Positions 7,247 to 15,964 of a stretch of DNA of 45,000 bases are shown piece by piece. Source of the DNA: Hyphomicrobiales bacterium (lineage in GTDB: Bacteria > Pseudomonadota > Alphaproteobacteria > Rhizobiales > Methylopilaceae); the NCBI GenBank assembly GCA_022842205.1, contig JALHQA010000004.1:1-45000 (forward strand), written 5' to 3'. The stretch's first letter is position 1, and every line of letters begins with the position of its first letter. A model generated the notes under the pieces. That model worked only from the letters and a program-made list of their open reading frames with translations. It searched no databases and was not told the DNA's origin. The translations under genes and the position numbers were made by a program.

Positions 7247-8494
7247 ATGCTCAAGCGCATTGTTTATCTTCTTGCCGTCGCGGTGTTTCTCCCGGGTTTG
7301 GCCGAAGCGCGCCCCGCCGTCGTCATCGACGCCGGGTCGGGCCGCGTGCTGCACGCCGAAGAGGCGACCGCGCCCTGGTATCCGGCGTCGCTGACAAAGC
7401 TGATGACGACCTATGTCGTGCTGTCGGCGGTGCGCGAGGGCCGCGTGTCGCTCGATACTCCGCTGCTCTACACGGCGGCCGCGCAGGCCCAGCCCGCGAG
7501 CAAGATGGGCTTTCCCGTCAACACCATCATCACCGTCGACAACGCGCTGAAGATCCTGATGGTGAAGTCGGCCAACGATGTCGCCGTCACTCTGGCCGAG
7601 GGCGTCGGCGGCAGCGTCGATGCCTTCGTCGGCGAGATGAACCGCATCGCGCAGGGGCTCGGCATGACGCAGAGCCGGTTCAGGAATCCGAACGGGTGGC
7701 ACGATCCCGACCAGGTGACGTCGGCGCGCGACATGGCGATTCTCGCGCGTGCGCTCTATCGGGATTTTCCGCGGCATGCCGGGCTGTATGACATCAGTGC
7801 GCTGCAACTCGGCAAACGCACGATCCGTGGCCATAACCGGCTTCTCGGCCGCTTCAAGGGTGCGGACGGCATGAAGACCGGCTTCACCTGTCCCTCTGGC
7901 TTCAACCTTGTCGCCAGCGCGACGCGCGGCAAGCGTCATCTCATCGCCGTTGTGCTGGGTTTTCCATCCGCCAACGAGCGGACCGAACGCGCCGCCGAAC
8001 TGCTTGAAGCCGGTTTCGGCAAATGGACGTTCTGGCGCACGGGCCAGGAAGTGGCGACGCTGCCGGCGATGGGCGGCGACGCGCCCAATTTGCGCGCCGA
8101 AATCTGCGAGAAGAAGAAAAGCCAGGGCGAGGCGGTCGGCGAGACCGAGGACGACGGCGAGAACATCGTACAGACGCGGGGCAACAAGGCGCTGTCCGGC
8201 CTCGTGACTGCCTATGCGGCGGAACCCAAGCAGTTGCTTACGGCTCCCGCGCCGGTCAAACCGGTGCCGATCTTCCTCGGGCCGAACCCGAACGGCCCGA
8301 AAGAATATATCGAGCTTGCCGCGAAACTGTCGCCGAGCAGCGGAGGGGTGCAGCCCGCCGATCTCGACCTCGAGGACAAGCCGAAGAAAAAGGCCGCGTC
8401 GAAGCCCAAACCTAAGCAGGAAAAGAAGGCCGAGGCCAAGGCGAAGCCCAAGTCCGCCGAGACAAAGAAGCCGGCGCCGAAGCCGAAGCCGTGA
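7247..8494 (+). CDS. D-alanyl-D-alanine carboxypeptidase (peptidase S11, DacA/DacC type)
   Basis: A 415-residue exported penicillin-binding protein that trims the terminal D-Ala from peptidoglycan pentapeptides. A short signal peptide (1-22) ends at LAEARP. All three active-site motifs are present: SLTK (48-51), SAN (108-110) and KTG (210-212). Residues 280-375 replace the usual compact PBP5 C-terminal domain with a charged linker, and residues 376-415 form a Lys/Pro/Ala-rich tail (KPKPK type) with no membrane-anchoring amphipathic helix that I can recognise. The long basic tail may bind anionic wall polymers or membrane (inference). The start is the ATG directly before the signal peptide, 59 bases after the CAP gene. 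Its stop overlaps the start of the CobW-type gene (GTGA). Confidence 0.93.
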   Translation: MLKRIVYLLAVAVFLPGLAEARPAVVIDAGSGRVLHAEEATAPWYPASLTKLMTTYVVLSAVREGRVSLDTPLLYTAAAQAQPASKMGFPVNTIITVDNALKILMVKSANDVAVTLAEGVGGSVDAFVGEMNRIAQGLGMTQSRFRNPNGWHDPDQVTSARDMAILARALYRDFPRHAGLYDISALQLGKRTIRGHNRLLGRFKGADGMKTGFTCPSGFNLVASATRGKRHLIAVVLGFPSANERTERAAELLEAGFGKWTFWRTGQEVATLPAMGGDAPNLRAEICEKKKSQGEAVGETEDDGENIVQTRGNKALSGLVTAYAAEPKQLLTAPAPVKPVPIFLGPNPNGPKEYIELAAKLSPSSGGVQPADLDLEDKPKKKAASKPKPKQEKKAEAKAKPKSAETKKPAPKPKP

Positions 8495-9546
8495 CATATG
8501 CTGGCGGCCCGGTGCCGCTGACGGTGCTCACCGGATTTCTCGGCTCCGGCAAGACGACGCTTCTCAACCGTCTGTTGGGCGATCCGGCGCTCTCCGGCAC
8601 GCTCGTTCTCGTCAATGAACTCGGAGAGATCGGCCTTGACCACCTTCTGATGGAGGATGTGAAGGGCGATGTCGCCCTGCTCGCCGGCGGCTGCCTGTGC
8701 TGCACGGTGCGCAGCGATCTTATTGATACGCTTGAGGACCTTCTCATGCGGCGCGACGCGGGCGAGATCGCGTTCTCTCGGGTGATTCTGGAGACGACGG
8801 GGCTGGCCGACCCCGTGCCCGTCCTGCAGTTGCTGATCGTGCACCCCCTGATTTCGCTGCGCTATGCGCTCGGCGGCGTCGTGACCGCGGTGGACGCGGT
8901 GCTCGGCGAAAAAACCCTTTGCGAACATGAGGAAGCGCGGCGTCAGGTGGCGATCGCCGACCACATTGTGCTGACGAAAACCGATCTTGCGGAGGGGGCA
9001 GGGCGGGCGAAACTCGTCCGCCTGCTCGACGAACTCGCGCCGACCGTGCCGAAATGCGATTCATCCGCCGCTCGGGCGAGTGAATTATTCACAGCCGCAT
9101 CCGGCGCGGATCATTCACAGCGCAAGGCGCTCCGCGATTGGTTCCCAGCCACGCTGAATGGATCAGCGCATGCCGGCGATATCCGCACGACGGTGCTGTG
9201 GAGCGAGGCGGCGCTGCCGCCGCAGGCCTTCGGCATGTTCATCGATCTTCTGCGGTCCGAGCACGGCGCAAAGATCCTCCGCCTGAAGGGTCTCGTGCGC
9301 GCGGCGGACGATCCCGACCGTCCGGTCGTCATTCATGGCGTGCAGCACATGTTCCATCCGCCGCGCCGGCTGCCGTGCTGGCCGGACGAGGACCGCCGCA
9401 CGCGGCTCGTCGTGATCGGCAAGGGCATCGACGCCGATCTGATCGCGCGGCTCTACGACGCGCTGGCGGGCGTACCGGGGCTCGACACGCCGGACCGCAG
9501 CGTGCTGTTCGACAATCCGCTTGCACCGCCGGGTCTTGTGCGCTGA
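8491..9546 (+). CDS. CobW/YjiA-type GTP-binding metal chaperone
   Basis: A 351-residue G3E-family GTPase. Walker A is GFLGSGKTT (15-23), the metal-binding motif GCLCC lies at 67-71, the switch-like ETTGLADP at 101-108 and the guanine-specificity motif TKTD at 162-165. The C-terminal CobW domain runs from about 230 (DIRTTVLWSE to QHMFHPPRRLP). Members use GTP to deliver Zn or Co to client enzymes. The family tag alone does not say which metal, and it is not the cobalamin-operon CobW judged by context, since no cob genes are present. It starts at GTG 8491, overlapping the TGA of the carboxypeptidase gene, so the two are translationally coupled. That coupling has no obvious functional reason because S11 peptidases use serine, not metal. 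Confidence 0.9.
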   Translation: MTYAGGPVPLTVLTGFLGSGKTTLLNRLLGDPALSGTLVLVNELGEIGLDHLLMEDVKGDVALLAGGCLCCTVRSDLIDTLEDLLMRRDAGEIAFSRVILETTGLADPVPVLQLLIVHPLISLRYALGGVVTAVDAVLGEKTLCEHEEARRQVAIADHIVLTKTDLAEGAGRAKLVRLLDELAPTVPKCDSSAARASELFTAASGADHSQRKALRDWFPATLNGSAHAGDIRTTVLWSEAALPPQAFGMFIDLLRSEHGAKILRLKGLVRAADDPDRPVVIHGVQHMFHPPRRLPCWPDEDRRTRLVVIGKGIDADLIARLYDALAGVPGLDTPDRSVLFDNPLAPPGLVR

Positions 9547-9608
9547 ACCCTTGCGTATTTCACCGTGCGCGGGTTCACTGCGCCCGCAACAGGGATCGAA
9601 AAGCCAAC

Positions 9609-11402
9609 GTGTTCACCCGCCTGAGAAAAGACTGGGCGCTGCTCTCGGGCGCCTTGCGCACGCTGCGCAAGATGAAGCCCATCACGCAGAACAAGAGCCG
9701 CACCTTTCCCGATGTCATCGCCGAGCTCGCGATCAAGCACGGGAACCGCAAGGCGCTGATCTCCGACCGCGAGGTCTTCACCTATCGCGGCCTCGACGAG
9801 CGTGCGAACCGCTACGCCCGCTGGGCGCAGGCGAACGGTGTGGGCAAAGGCGATGTCGTGGCACTGCTGATGCCGAACCGGCCGGAATACATGGCGTTCT
9901 GGCTCGGCGTGACGCGCGCGGGCGGCGTCGTTGCACTGCTCAACACCAATCTCACCGCGCAAAGCCTCGCCCACTGCATCGACATTGTCGCGCCCAAACA
10001 TGTCGTCGTCGGCGCCGAACTCATCGCGAATTTCGAGACCGCGCGCGGGCGGCTCAAGACGACGCCGAAAATCTGGTCGCACGGCAAGACAGGCCTGAAA
10101 GACACGCGCATCGACGATATCGTCGCGAAATTCTCCGGCGATCCGCTGACGCCCGGTGAAAAGCCCGCGCTCACGATCGAGGACCGCGCGCTGTTCATCT
10201 ACACATCCGGCACGACCGGCCTGCCGAAGGCCGCCAACATCAATCATTACCGGCTGATGGCGATGACACTCGGGTTTTCGGGCGTAATGAACGTCAAACC
10301 CGATGATCGTATGTATGACGCGCTGCCGATGTATCACTCGAACGGCGGCGTGCTGGCGACCGGAGCGACGCTTGTCGGCGGCGGATCGGTCGTGATCCGC
10401 GAGAAATTCTCGGCGCGCGAATTCTGGGACGATGTGGTGAAGAACGAAGCCACGCTCGTCTTCTATATCGGCGAACTCTGCCGCTATCTGCTGCACGCGC
10501 CCAAAAGCGCATCGGAATCGAAACACAAGGTCCGTCTGTTCTGCGGTAACGGCCTGCGCGGCGATGTCTGGCCGGCATTTCAGGAGCGGTTTCAGGTGCC
10601 GCACATCCTCGAATGGTATGCGGCGACGGAAGGCAATGTCGCGATCTTCAACTGGGACGGCACGCCCGGCGCGGTCGGCCGCATTCCGTGGTGGATTGCA
10701 CGGCGGTTCCCGGTGAAAATCGTGCGTTTCGACGTCGAGCGCGAAGAGCCGGTGCGCGGTCCGGACGGGCTTGTGATCGAGGCCGATCCCGGCGAAGCGG
10801 GAGAGGTGATCGGCCAGATCACGAGCGATCCGTCGAAACCGGCGAACCGTTTCGAAGGCTATGCAGACGCCGAGGCGACGCAGAAGAAGATCCTGCGCGA
10901 TGTCGCCGAGAAGGGCGATATCTGGTTTCGCACCGGCGATCTGATGAAAAAGGACAGCCGAGGCTATTTTTACTTCGTCGATCGCATCGGCGACACGTTC
11001 CGCTGGAAGGGCGAGAACGTGTCGACCATCGAGGTGGCGAACGCGATGACGGATCATCCTGGCGTTGAGGATGCGATCGTATATGGCGTCGAGGTGCCGG
11101 GACAGGACGGACGTGCGGGAATGGTGGCGCTGGTAACGACGGACGAGTTCGATATTGCGCGCTTCGAAAAGCATGTCGCCGAACGCCTGCCGGATTACGC
11201 GCGGCCGGTCTTTCTGCGCCGCCTGCCGGCGATCGATGTCACCGGCACGTTCAAGCAGCGCAGACTCGAACTGCAGAAGGAGGGCTTCGATGTCGCCGAG
11301 ATCAAGGAGGAAATCTTCTTCCGCGATCCCAATAGCGGATCCTTCATGCGTCTGGACAAACTGATGATGTCGCGCATCGCCGGCGGGCGGCTCCGCCTAT
11401 GA
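9609..11402 (+). CDS. Long-chain/very-long-chain acyl-CoA synthetase (FATP/FadD-like)
   Basis: A 597-residue AMP-forming acyl-CoA ligase. The P-loop-like motif YTSGTTGLPKAA lies at about 198-209. The adenylation motifs follow: EWYAATEGN, WFRTGDL and the hinge region DRIGDTFRWKGENVST. The catalytic lysine region is GTFKQRRLELQKEG near the C-terminus. The WYAATEG and DRIGDTFRWKGENVS signatures are those of the FATP/very-long-chain branch rather than acetyl-CoA synthetase. It activates fatty acids with ATP and CoA for degradation or lipid synthesis. The start is assigned to GTG 9609 because the family-like N-terminus begins there (FTRLRKDWALLSGALRTL). The Shine-Dalgarno sequence is mediocre. Its stop overlaps the next ATG. 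Confidence 0.92.
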   Translation: MFTRLRKDWALLSGALRTLRKMKPITQNKSRTFPDVIAELAIKHGNRKALISDREVFTYRGLDERANRYARWAQANGVGKGDVVALLMPNRPEYMAFWLGVTRAGGVVALLNTNLTAQSLAHCIDIVAPKHVVVGAELIANFETARGRLKTTPKIWSHGKTGLKDTRIDDIVAKFSGDPLTPGEKPALTIEDRALFIYTSGTTGLPKAANINHYRLMAMTLGFSGVMNVKPDDRMYDALPMYHSNGGVLATGATLVGGGSVVIREKFSAREFWDDVVKNEATLVFYIGELCRYLLHAPKSASESKHKVRLFCGNGLRGDVWPAFQERFQVPHILEWYAATEGNVAIFNWDGTPGAVGRIPWWIARRFPVKIVRFDVEREEPVRGPDGLVIEADPGEAGEVIGQITSDPSKPANRFEGYADAEATQKKILRDVAEKGDIWFRTGDLMKKDSRGYFYFVDRIGDTFRWKGENVSTIEVANAMTDHPGVEDAIVYGVEVPGQDGRAGMVALVTTDEFDIARFEKHVAERLPDYARPVFLRRLPAIDVTGTFKQRRLELQKEGFDVAEIKEEIFFRDPNSGSFMRLDKLMMSRIAGGRLRL

Positions 11403-11965
11403 CGATCTTCCGCTATCCCGAAACCGTCGATCCTCGCGCCGTCATCGGATTCTGGCGCGCGGCCGGGCCCGGCCGCTGGTTTTCGAAAAGCGACCAGTTC
11501 GACGCCGAGGTCGGACGCCGGCTCGGCTCGCTGCATTACTGGGCGGCGGCGGGCATGCTCGATCACCTCGCCACACAGTCGGCACAAGGCGCGCTGGCGC
11601 TCGTCATTCTGCTGGACCAGGTACCCCGCAACATGTTTCGCGGCACCGCGCGCGCTTTCGCGACGGACGGCCATGCGCGGGAAGTCGCCCGCTATGCGCT
11701 GGCGCGCGGCTTCCACCATCGTGTGCCGAAACTTCTGCGCGGCTTCTTCTACCTTCCGTTCATGCATTCGGAGGAGGTGGAAGACCAGGAGCTGTGCCTT
11801 GCGCTCTATGACGAGATGAAAGACCCGCTCGGTCTCGAATATGCCGAGGTGCATCTCGACATCATCCGCCGCTTCGGCCGCTTCCCGCACCGCAACACCG
11901 TGCTCGGCCGCGAGACGACCAAGGCCGAAGAGCAATTCCTTAACCAAGGCGGGTTCGCGGGTTAG
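11399..11965 (+). CDS. DUF924 family protein
   Basis: A 188-residue helical protein. Signatures of DUF924 are IGFWRAAGPGRWFSKSDQFD at the N-terminus, LALVILLDQVPRNMFRGTARAFATD in the middle and FFYLPFMHSEEVEDQ further on. The fold is related to TPR-like helical repeats; no biochemical function is established to my knowledge. ATG 11399 overlaps the TGA of the acyl-CoA synthetase gene by four bases, so the pair is translationally coupled. Confidence 0.9.
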   Translation: MTIFRYPETVDPRAVIGFWRAAGPGRWFSKSDQFDAEVGRRLGSLHYWAAAGMLDHLATQSAQGALALVILLDQVPRNMFRGTARAFATDGHAREVARYALARGFHHRVPKLLRGFFYLPFMHSEEVEDQELCLALYDEMKDPLGLEYAEVHLDIIRRFGRFPHRNTVLGRETTKAEEQFLNQGGFAG

Positions 11966-11999
11966 CGTCACTTTAAGCCACTGCAGCGTATGCACGGGC

Positions 12000-13094
12000 A
12001 TGGTCTCCTCCGCAATCACCGTCGAAAGTCTGGACGCCGAAGCCGCGCAAGAGCATGCGGGCGCCTGGCGTACGCTGGCTTCGCGGGCGGTTGAAGGCAA
12101 CGCCTTCTACGAGCCGGCGGTCGCGCTGGCGGCGCTGCGCCATCTCAATCCGCAGGCGCGCGTGCTGATGGCCTGGCAGAGCGGCCAGCTTATCGGCGTA
12201 TGGCCGGTCGACTGGAAGCGAAGCCGCTTCGTTGTGCCGCTGCCCCTTCTCGGCGCCGAACCTGCCTATGCGCCGCTGACGACGCCGCTGCTTGACCGGG
12301 ACCATGCCGACGAAGCGGCACGGGCGTTGCTGGAATGGGTGCGGGCGAGCGGCGCGGATGCTTTCCATGTCGCCAAACTGAGCGAAAAGGGCGCCGCAGG
12401 GCAGGCGCTGGAACGTGCGGCGCATGCTCTCGGCATGAAGATCGTGCGCATCAACCCGCATGTTCGTGCCTGCGTCGCCATCGAGGCCGATGCCGAACTG
12501 CCAAAAAAATCGCGGCACGATCTTCAGCGCATGCGCCGCCGTCTTGGAGAGCAGGGAAACGTGACGCTGACCGTCGCGCGCGCGCCGGACGAGGTGGCCG
12601 CCGCGCTGCGCGAATTTCTGGATCTTGAAAAGTCCGGCTGGAAGGGAAAAACCGGCAATCCGCTTGCCGGCAGCGCGGACGATCTCGGCTTTATCACCGA
12701 CGCAACGTCAAGCCTCGCGGAGCAGGGCGGCATGCGCGTCGTTCTTCTGCGTATGGACGGGAAGCCGGTTGCCGGCGGGCTCGTGCTTTCAAGCGCGGGC
12801 CGCGCCTTCTATTTCAAGACGGCCTATGACGAGGCTTTCGCGCGCACCTCGCCCGGCGCGCTGATTACCCAGGACATAGCGCGCCTGTTGCTCGACGCGC
12901 CGGAGATTTCCTTCGTCGATTCCGTCGCCGATCCGAACCATCCGCTGATGGACCGGATGTGGCGCGGGCGCCTGCCCATCGCGGACTGGATGATCGCGCC
13001 GCGAGGCGGCGGTATCCTGTTCCGCGTCATTACGGTGCTTGAAATAGGGCGCCAGAACGCCCGGCGCCTGGCGCGGCAAATTCTGAAGGGCTAG
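12000..13094 (+). CDS. GNAT-superfamily acyltransferase, CelD/BcsL-like
   Basis: A 364-residue protein with two GNAT-like halves. The first (about 40-170) holds LIGVWPVDWKRSRF. The second (about 180-340) holds KKSRHDLQRMRRRLGEQ, FLDLEKSGWKGK and VAGGLVLSSAGRAFYFKTAYDE, the pattern of the CelD/BcsL acetyltransferase domain (PF13480 type). Members are often linked to exopolysaccharide or lipid modification; the acceptor here is unknown. The frame is open far upstream into the DUF924 gene. I chose ATG 12000, 34 bases after that gene, because the earlier part is out-of-frame DUF924 sequence. No good Shine-Dalgarno is visible. The TAG stop shares a CTAG with the stop of the opposing gamma-carbonic anhydrase gene. 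Confidence 0.87.
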   Translation: MVSSAITVESLDAEAAQEHAGAWRTLASRAVEGNAFYEPAVALAALRHLNPQARVLMAWQSGQLIGVWPVDWKRSRFVVPLPLLGAEPAYAPLTTPLLDRDHADEAARALLEWVRASGADAFHVAKLSEKGAAGQALERAAHALGMKIVRINPHVRACVAIEADAELPKKSRHDLQRMRRRLGEQGNVTLTVARAPDEVAAALREFLDLEKSGWKGKTGNPLAGSADDLGFITDATSSLAEQGGMRVVLLRMDGKPVAGGLVLSSAGRAFYFKTAYDEAFARTSPGALITQDIARLLLDAPEISFVDSVADPNHPLMDRMWRGRLPIADWMIAPRGGGILFRVITVLEIGRQNARRLARQILKG

Positions 13095-13609
13095 CGGAAG
13101 CCCGCGGTGTACATCGCAACACGCTTCACATAGCCCGCCGCGGTTTCAAGACATCCCCGGACTTCGTCGTCCGTCAGCTCGCGGACGCGCTTGGCCGGCG
13201 ACCCGAGGATCAGGGAGCGCGGCGGAAAGACCTTGCCTTCCGTGACGAGCGCATTGGCACCGACGAGCGACCCCGCGCCAATCACCGCGCCGTTCATGAC
13301 CGTCGCGCCCATGCCGATCAGCGCGCCGTCCTCGACCGTGCAGCCGTGGATGATGGCGTTGTGGCCGATGGACACGTCGCGGCCGAGCCGCATCGGAAAG
13401 CCGGGATCGACATGCGCGATGACGCCGTCCTGCACATTGGTGCGGGGGCCGATATGGATCGGCTCATATTCCGCGCGGAGGACCGCGCCGAACCAGACGC
13501 TTGCTTCTTCCTCGATAATGACATGGCCGATCAGCCGCGCATCGGGCGCGATGAAATGAGGGCCTGCGGGAATTTTCGGAACCAGATCGCCGAGCGCATG
13601 GAGAGGCAT
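13091..13609 (-). CDS. Gamma-carbonic anhydrase family protein (left-handed beta-helix)
   Basis: A 172-residue hexapeptide-repeat protein: repeated turns such as GAVLRAEYEPIHIG, GRDVSIGHNAIIHG and GALIGMGATVMNGAVIGAGS. The three metal-binding histidines of the Cam/CamH group fit H66 (IAHV), H83 (IGHN) and H88 (IIHG), with the 5-residue spacing of the last two conserved. It likely interconverts CO2 and bicarbonate or binds a related anion as a trimer in the cytoplasm. Many family members have low or unproven activity. Length is normal and the ATG at 13609 is the only good start. It is a lone minus-strand gene before an unknown secreted protein gene. Confidence 0.9.
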   Translation of the reverse strand: MPLHALGDLVPKIPAGPHFIAPDARLIGHVIIEEEASVWFGAVLRAEYEPIHIGPRTNVQDGVIAHVDPGFPMRLGRDVSIGHNAIIHGCTVEDGALIGMGATVMNGAVIGAGSLVGANALVTEGKVFPPRSLILGSPAKRVRELTDDEVRGCLETAAGYVKRVAMYTAGFR

Positions 13610-13656
13610 GCCGGGGGATTAGCAGATTGCCACCCGAAGCGGAATGCGACTGCCGG

Positions 13657-14049
13657 CTAGTCGTTGACCCGCTCGAAGGCCGCGTCGATGCGCCCGACGG
13701 CGACGCCGAGTCCAGTGATCAACGGAACATGCGCATCCTTTGCAACGGTGGTCGTGCGAGAGCTCCGATTGCTGCGATAGACCTCGCGGCCCTTGGAGTC
13801 GATCAGGGTGAAGTCCGGTCCGACCTGGCGGATCTTCGCGACTTCGAACGCCGCCGGAAGCGCCTCACGGGTGTCGGCTGCGCGCACGCCCATATCGGAC
13901 TTGGCGGCGGTGTTGGAGGTCACGGCGCGGGGCTTCTGATCGACGCCGTAGCCGGCATCCGCCGGGCCGGGGGTCAGGGCGATCGCGGATGCCGCGCCCA
14001 GAAAGGCGGTGATTGCGATACCGGCAATGATTTTCGCTGTTTTGGCCAT
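13657..14049 (-). CDS. Small secreted protein of unknown function
   Basis: A 130-residue protein with an N-terminal signal peptide (AKTAKIIAGIAITAFLGAAS, cleaved probably around residues 24-33). The mature part has no motif I recognise. Residues 70-110 (FEVAKIRQVGPDFTLIDSKG then REVYRSNRSSRTTTVAKD) look like a small beta domain with one Ser/Thr-rich basic strand. I chose ATG 14049 because GGGAGG lies about 6 bases upstream. An in-frame extension to 14124 lacks coding character. It reads in the same direction as aroB, 92 bases downstream of the aroB stop. Confidence 0.75.
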   Translation of the reverse strand: MAKTAKIIAGIAITAFLGAASAIALTPGPADAGYGVDQKPRAVTSNTAAKSDMGVRAADTREALPAAFEVAKIRQVGPDFTLIDSKGREVYRSNRSSRTTTVAKDAHVPLITGLGVAVGRIDAAFERVND

Positions 14050-14141
14050 GTCGGCCTCCCTCGCGTCCCTGGCGCCGCAGCGCCCTCTTCGGATTAGTAA
14101 CGCGAGCCCCCCTGAAAGGTTCAACGAGGGGTTAACGAGGT

Positions 14142-15257
14142 TTACGACTTGAGGGCGAAGTCCAGAAAATCCCTGGCATTCTGCGGCGGTACATCCGGGG
14201 CGATGAAAGACCGGCCGATGCCCCGGGCGAGGATGAAGGTGAGGCGGCCGGCCTTCACCTTCTTGTCCTGGGTCATCAGTTCCAGCAGCCGGTCGGCGTC
14301 GCCGACCTCGCCGGGTATATCGGCGATCCGGGTCGGCAGGCCGACGGCCTTCAGATGCGCGGCAACGCGTTCGGCTTCTTCTTCCGAGGTCAGGCCGAGC
14401 CGGGCCGAGAACCGGAAGGCGAGCACGAGGCCGATGGCGACGCCTTCGCCATGCACGAGGCGCGCGCCGTCATAGCCGACGGCTGCTTCCAGCGCGTGCC
14501 CGAAGGTGTGGCCCAGATTGAGAAGAGCACGATCGCCGTTTTCGAACTCGTCGCGCGCGACGATCGACGCCTTCGACCGGCAACTCGTCGCGATGGCATG
14601 GACGCGGTCCTCGCCGCCGGCAAAGACGCCCTTCCAGTGTTTCTCCAGCCAGGAGAAAAAACCGGCGTCATCGATCAGCCCGTACTTCACGACTTCCGCA
14701 TAGCCGGCGCGGAACTCGCGATCGGGCAGGGTGTCGAGCGTCGAGGTGTCGGCGAGGACAAGACTCGGCTGATGGAACGCGCCGACGAGGTTCTTGCCGT
14801 GCGCCGTGTTGATGCCGGTCTTGCCGCCGACGGACGAGTCGACCTGGGCGAGCAGCGATGTCGGCACCTGGACGACCCGCACGCCGCGCCGCGTCACCGC
14901 CGCGGCGAAACCCGCGAGATCGCCGACCACGCCGCCGCCGAGCGCGACGACGATATCGCCGCGTTCGATCTTTGCGTCCAGAAGGCCGGAGACCGCCTGT
15001 TCGAGATATTTGAAGCTTTTGGTCGCCTCGCCCGCCGGCACGACGATGGGCGCCGCGCCGAGATTGGAATTGGCGATGCTCCTGAGCGCGCGGTCGAGAT
15101 GCAGCGCCGCGATGTTCTGGTCCGTAACAACGGCGACGGTGCGCGCGCCGAGCCCGGCCGCGCTTTTGCCGATCGTGTCGATCAGGCCCGCGCCGATGCG
15201 GATATCGTAGGCGCGGTCGCCGAGGGCAACGGGAACCGTAACAACATCCGCGCTCAT
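14142..15257 (-). CDS. aroB: 3-dehydroquinate synthase
   Basis: A 371-residue enzyme that cyclises DAHP to 3-dehydroquinate, step two of the shikimate pathway, using NAD and Zn. NAD-binding parts are visible (VVALGGGVVGDLAGFAAA). So is the substrate loop VPTSLLAQVDSSVGGKTGIN. The Zn ligands fit E in GYAEVVKYGLI, H in LNLGHTFGHALEA and H in LVHGEGVAIGL. Length is typical. ATG 15257 overlaps the TGA of aroK by four bases, so aroK-aroB form a coupled minus-strand operon, the usual arrangement. Confidence 0.97.
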   Translation of the reverse strand: MSADVVTVPVALGDRAYDIRIGAGLIDTIGKSAAGLGARTVAVVTDQNIAALHLDRALRSIANSNLGAAPIVVPAGEATKSFKYLEQAVSGLLDAKIERGDIVVALGGGVVGDLAGFAAAVTRRGVRVVQVPTSLLAQVDSSVGGKTGINTAHGKNLVGAFHQPSLVLADTSTLDTLPDREFRAGYAEVVKYGLIDDAGFFSWLEKHWKGVFAGGEDRVHAIATSCRSKASIVARDEFENGDRALLNLGHTFGHALEAAVGYDGARLVHGEGVAIGLVLAFRFSARLGLTSEEEAERVAAHLKAVGLPTRIADIPGEVGDADRLLELMTQDKKVKAGRLTFILARGIGRSFIAPDVPPQNARDFLDFALKS

Positions 15258-15853
15258 GCCTTGCCTTTCAGGAACCGGTCGAGTTCGTCGAGCGTCTCGC
15301 TCACCATGACTTCATGCGGCACCTCGCGCGAGACGACGGTGACGTCCGCCTCGGCATAGACCGGCTCGCGCACGGCCAAAAGGTCGCGCAGAACCTGCTC
15401 GGGATCGCCCGTTTTTAGCAGAGGGCGCCCGCCGCGTTTCTTGACGCGCTTCAGGAGCGTGTCGATTTCCGCCTTCAGCCAGACGGAGACGCCGCGCGCG
15501 TGCACTTTCGCCCGCGTCGTGTCGTCCATCCAGGCGCCGCCGCCGGTGGCGATCACGGAGGGGTGTTCCTCAAGAAGGCGCGCGACGACGCGACGCTCGC
15601 CGGCGCGGAATTCCGGCTCGCCGTGCTTGGCGAAAATGTCGGTGATGCTCATGCCGGCCGCTTTTTCGATCTCGGCGTCGGCATCGACGAAGGGCAGGTC
15701 GAGCGCCTTGGCGAGGCGGCGGCCGACGGAACTCTTGCCCGCGCCCATCATGCCGACGAGCACGACCGCGCGGCCGTCGAGCGCCGCGCGCACCTGGGCG
15801 CCGGCCGCGGCCAGGGCTTCGTCGCTGATCGTTGTCTGGGCAGTCGCAGGCAT
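15254..15853 (-). CDS. aroK: Shikimate kinase
   Basis: An approximately 199-residue kinase that phosphorylates shikimate at the 3-hydroxyl. The P-loop is GMMGAGKSSVGRRLAK, shikimate-binding residues are in FVDADAEIEK and the FRAGERRV segment, and the GGGAWMD loop is present. The start is uncertain. ATG 15853 has no clear Shine-Dalgarno sequence. An in-frame GTG at 15868 and TTG at 15871 lie just after AAGGGG at short spacing and would add 5-6 residues. A GGTGG/CCACC hairpin overlaps this start region. It is the first gene of the aroKB operon and diverges from the small peptide-xerD-accA group. Confidence 0.95.
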   Translation of the reverse strand: MPATAQTTISDEALAAAGAQVRAALDGRAVVLVGMMGAGKSSVGRRLAKALDLPFVDADAEIEKAAGMSITDIFAKHGEPEFRAGERRVVARLLEEHPSVIATGGGAWMDDTTRAKVHARGVSVWLKAEIDTLLKRVKKRGGRPLLKTGDPEQVLRDLLAVREPVYAEADVTVVSREVPHEVMVSETLDELDRFLKGKA

Positions 15854-15856
15854 GAG

Positions 15857-15955
15857 GGTGGTTTCCACCAATCCCCTTTCGCCCGCAAGGGGCGTTGCGT
15901 AAACGCCCCGGGCATGATTCCTGTAAAACGGTGAATCGCCGCCCCGAGGGGCGGC
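15857..15955. repeat. Three consecutive hairpins in the aroK / xerD divergent region
   Basis: Inverted repeats: GGTGG/CCACC at 15857-15869; GGGGCGTT (15889-15896) with AACGCCCC (15902-15909); and GCCGCCC (15938-15944) with GGGCGGC (15949-15955), loop CGAG. Together they fill the space between aroK and the 46-codon reading frame at 15965. They could act in the leaders of either transcript or be protein-binding sites. Confidence 0.5.
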
Positions 15956-15964
15956 CAGGGACCC

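Noticed and set aside
9453-11174. Minus-strand 573-codon frame opposite the acyl-CoA synthetase
   Set aside because: Long only because of G+C bias; no motif, and the plus strand has all adenylation motifs.
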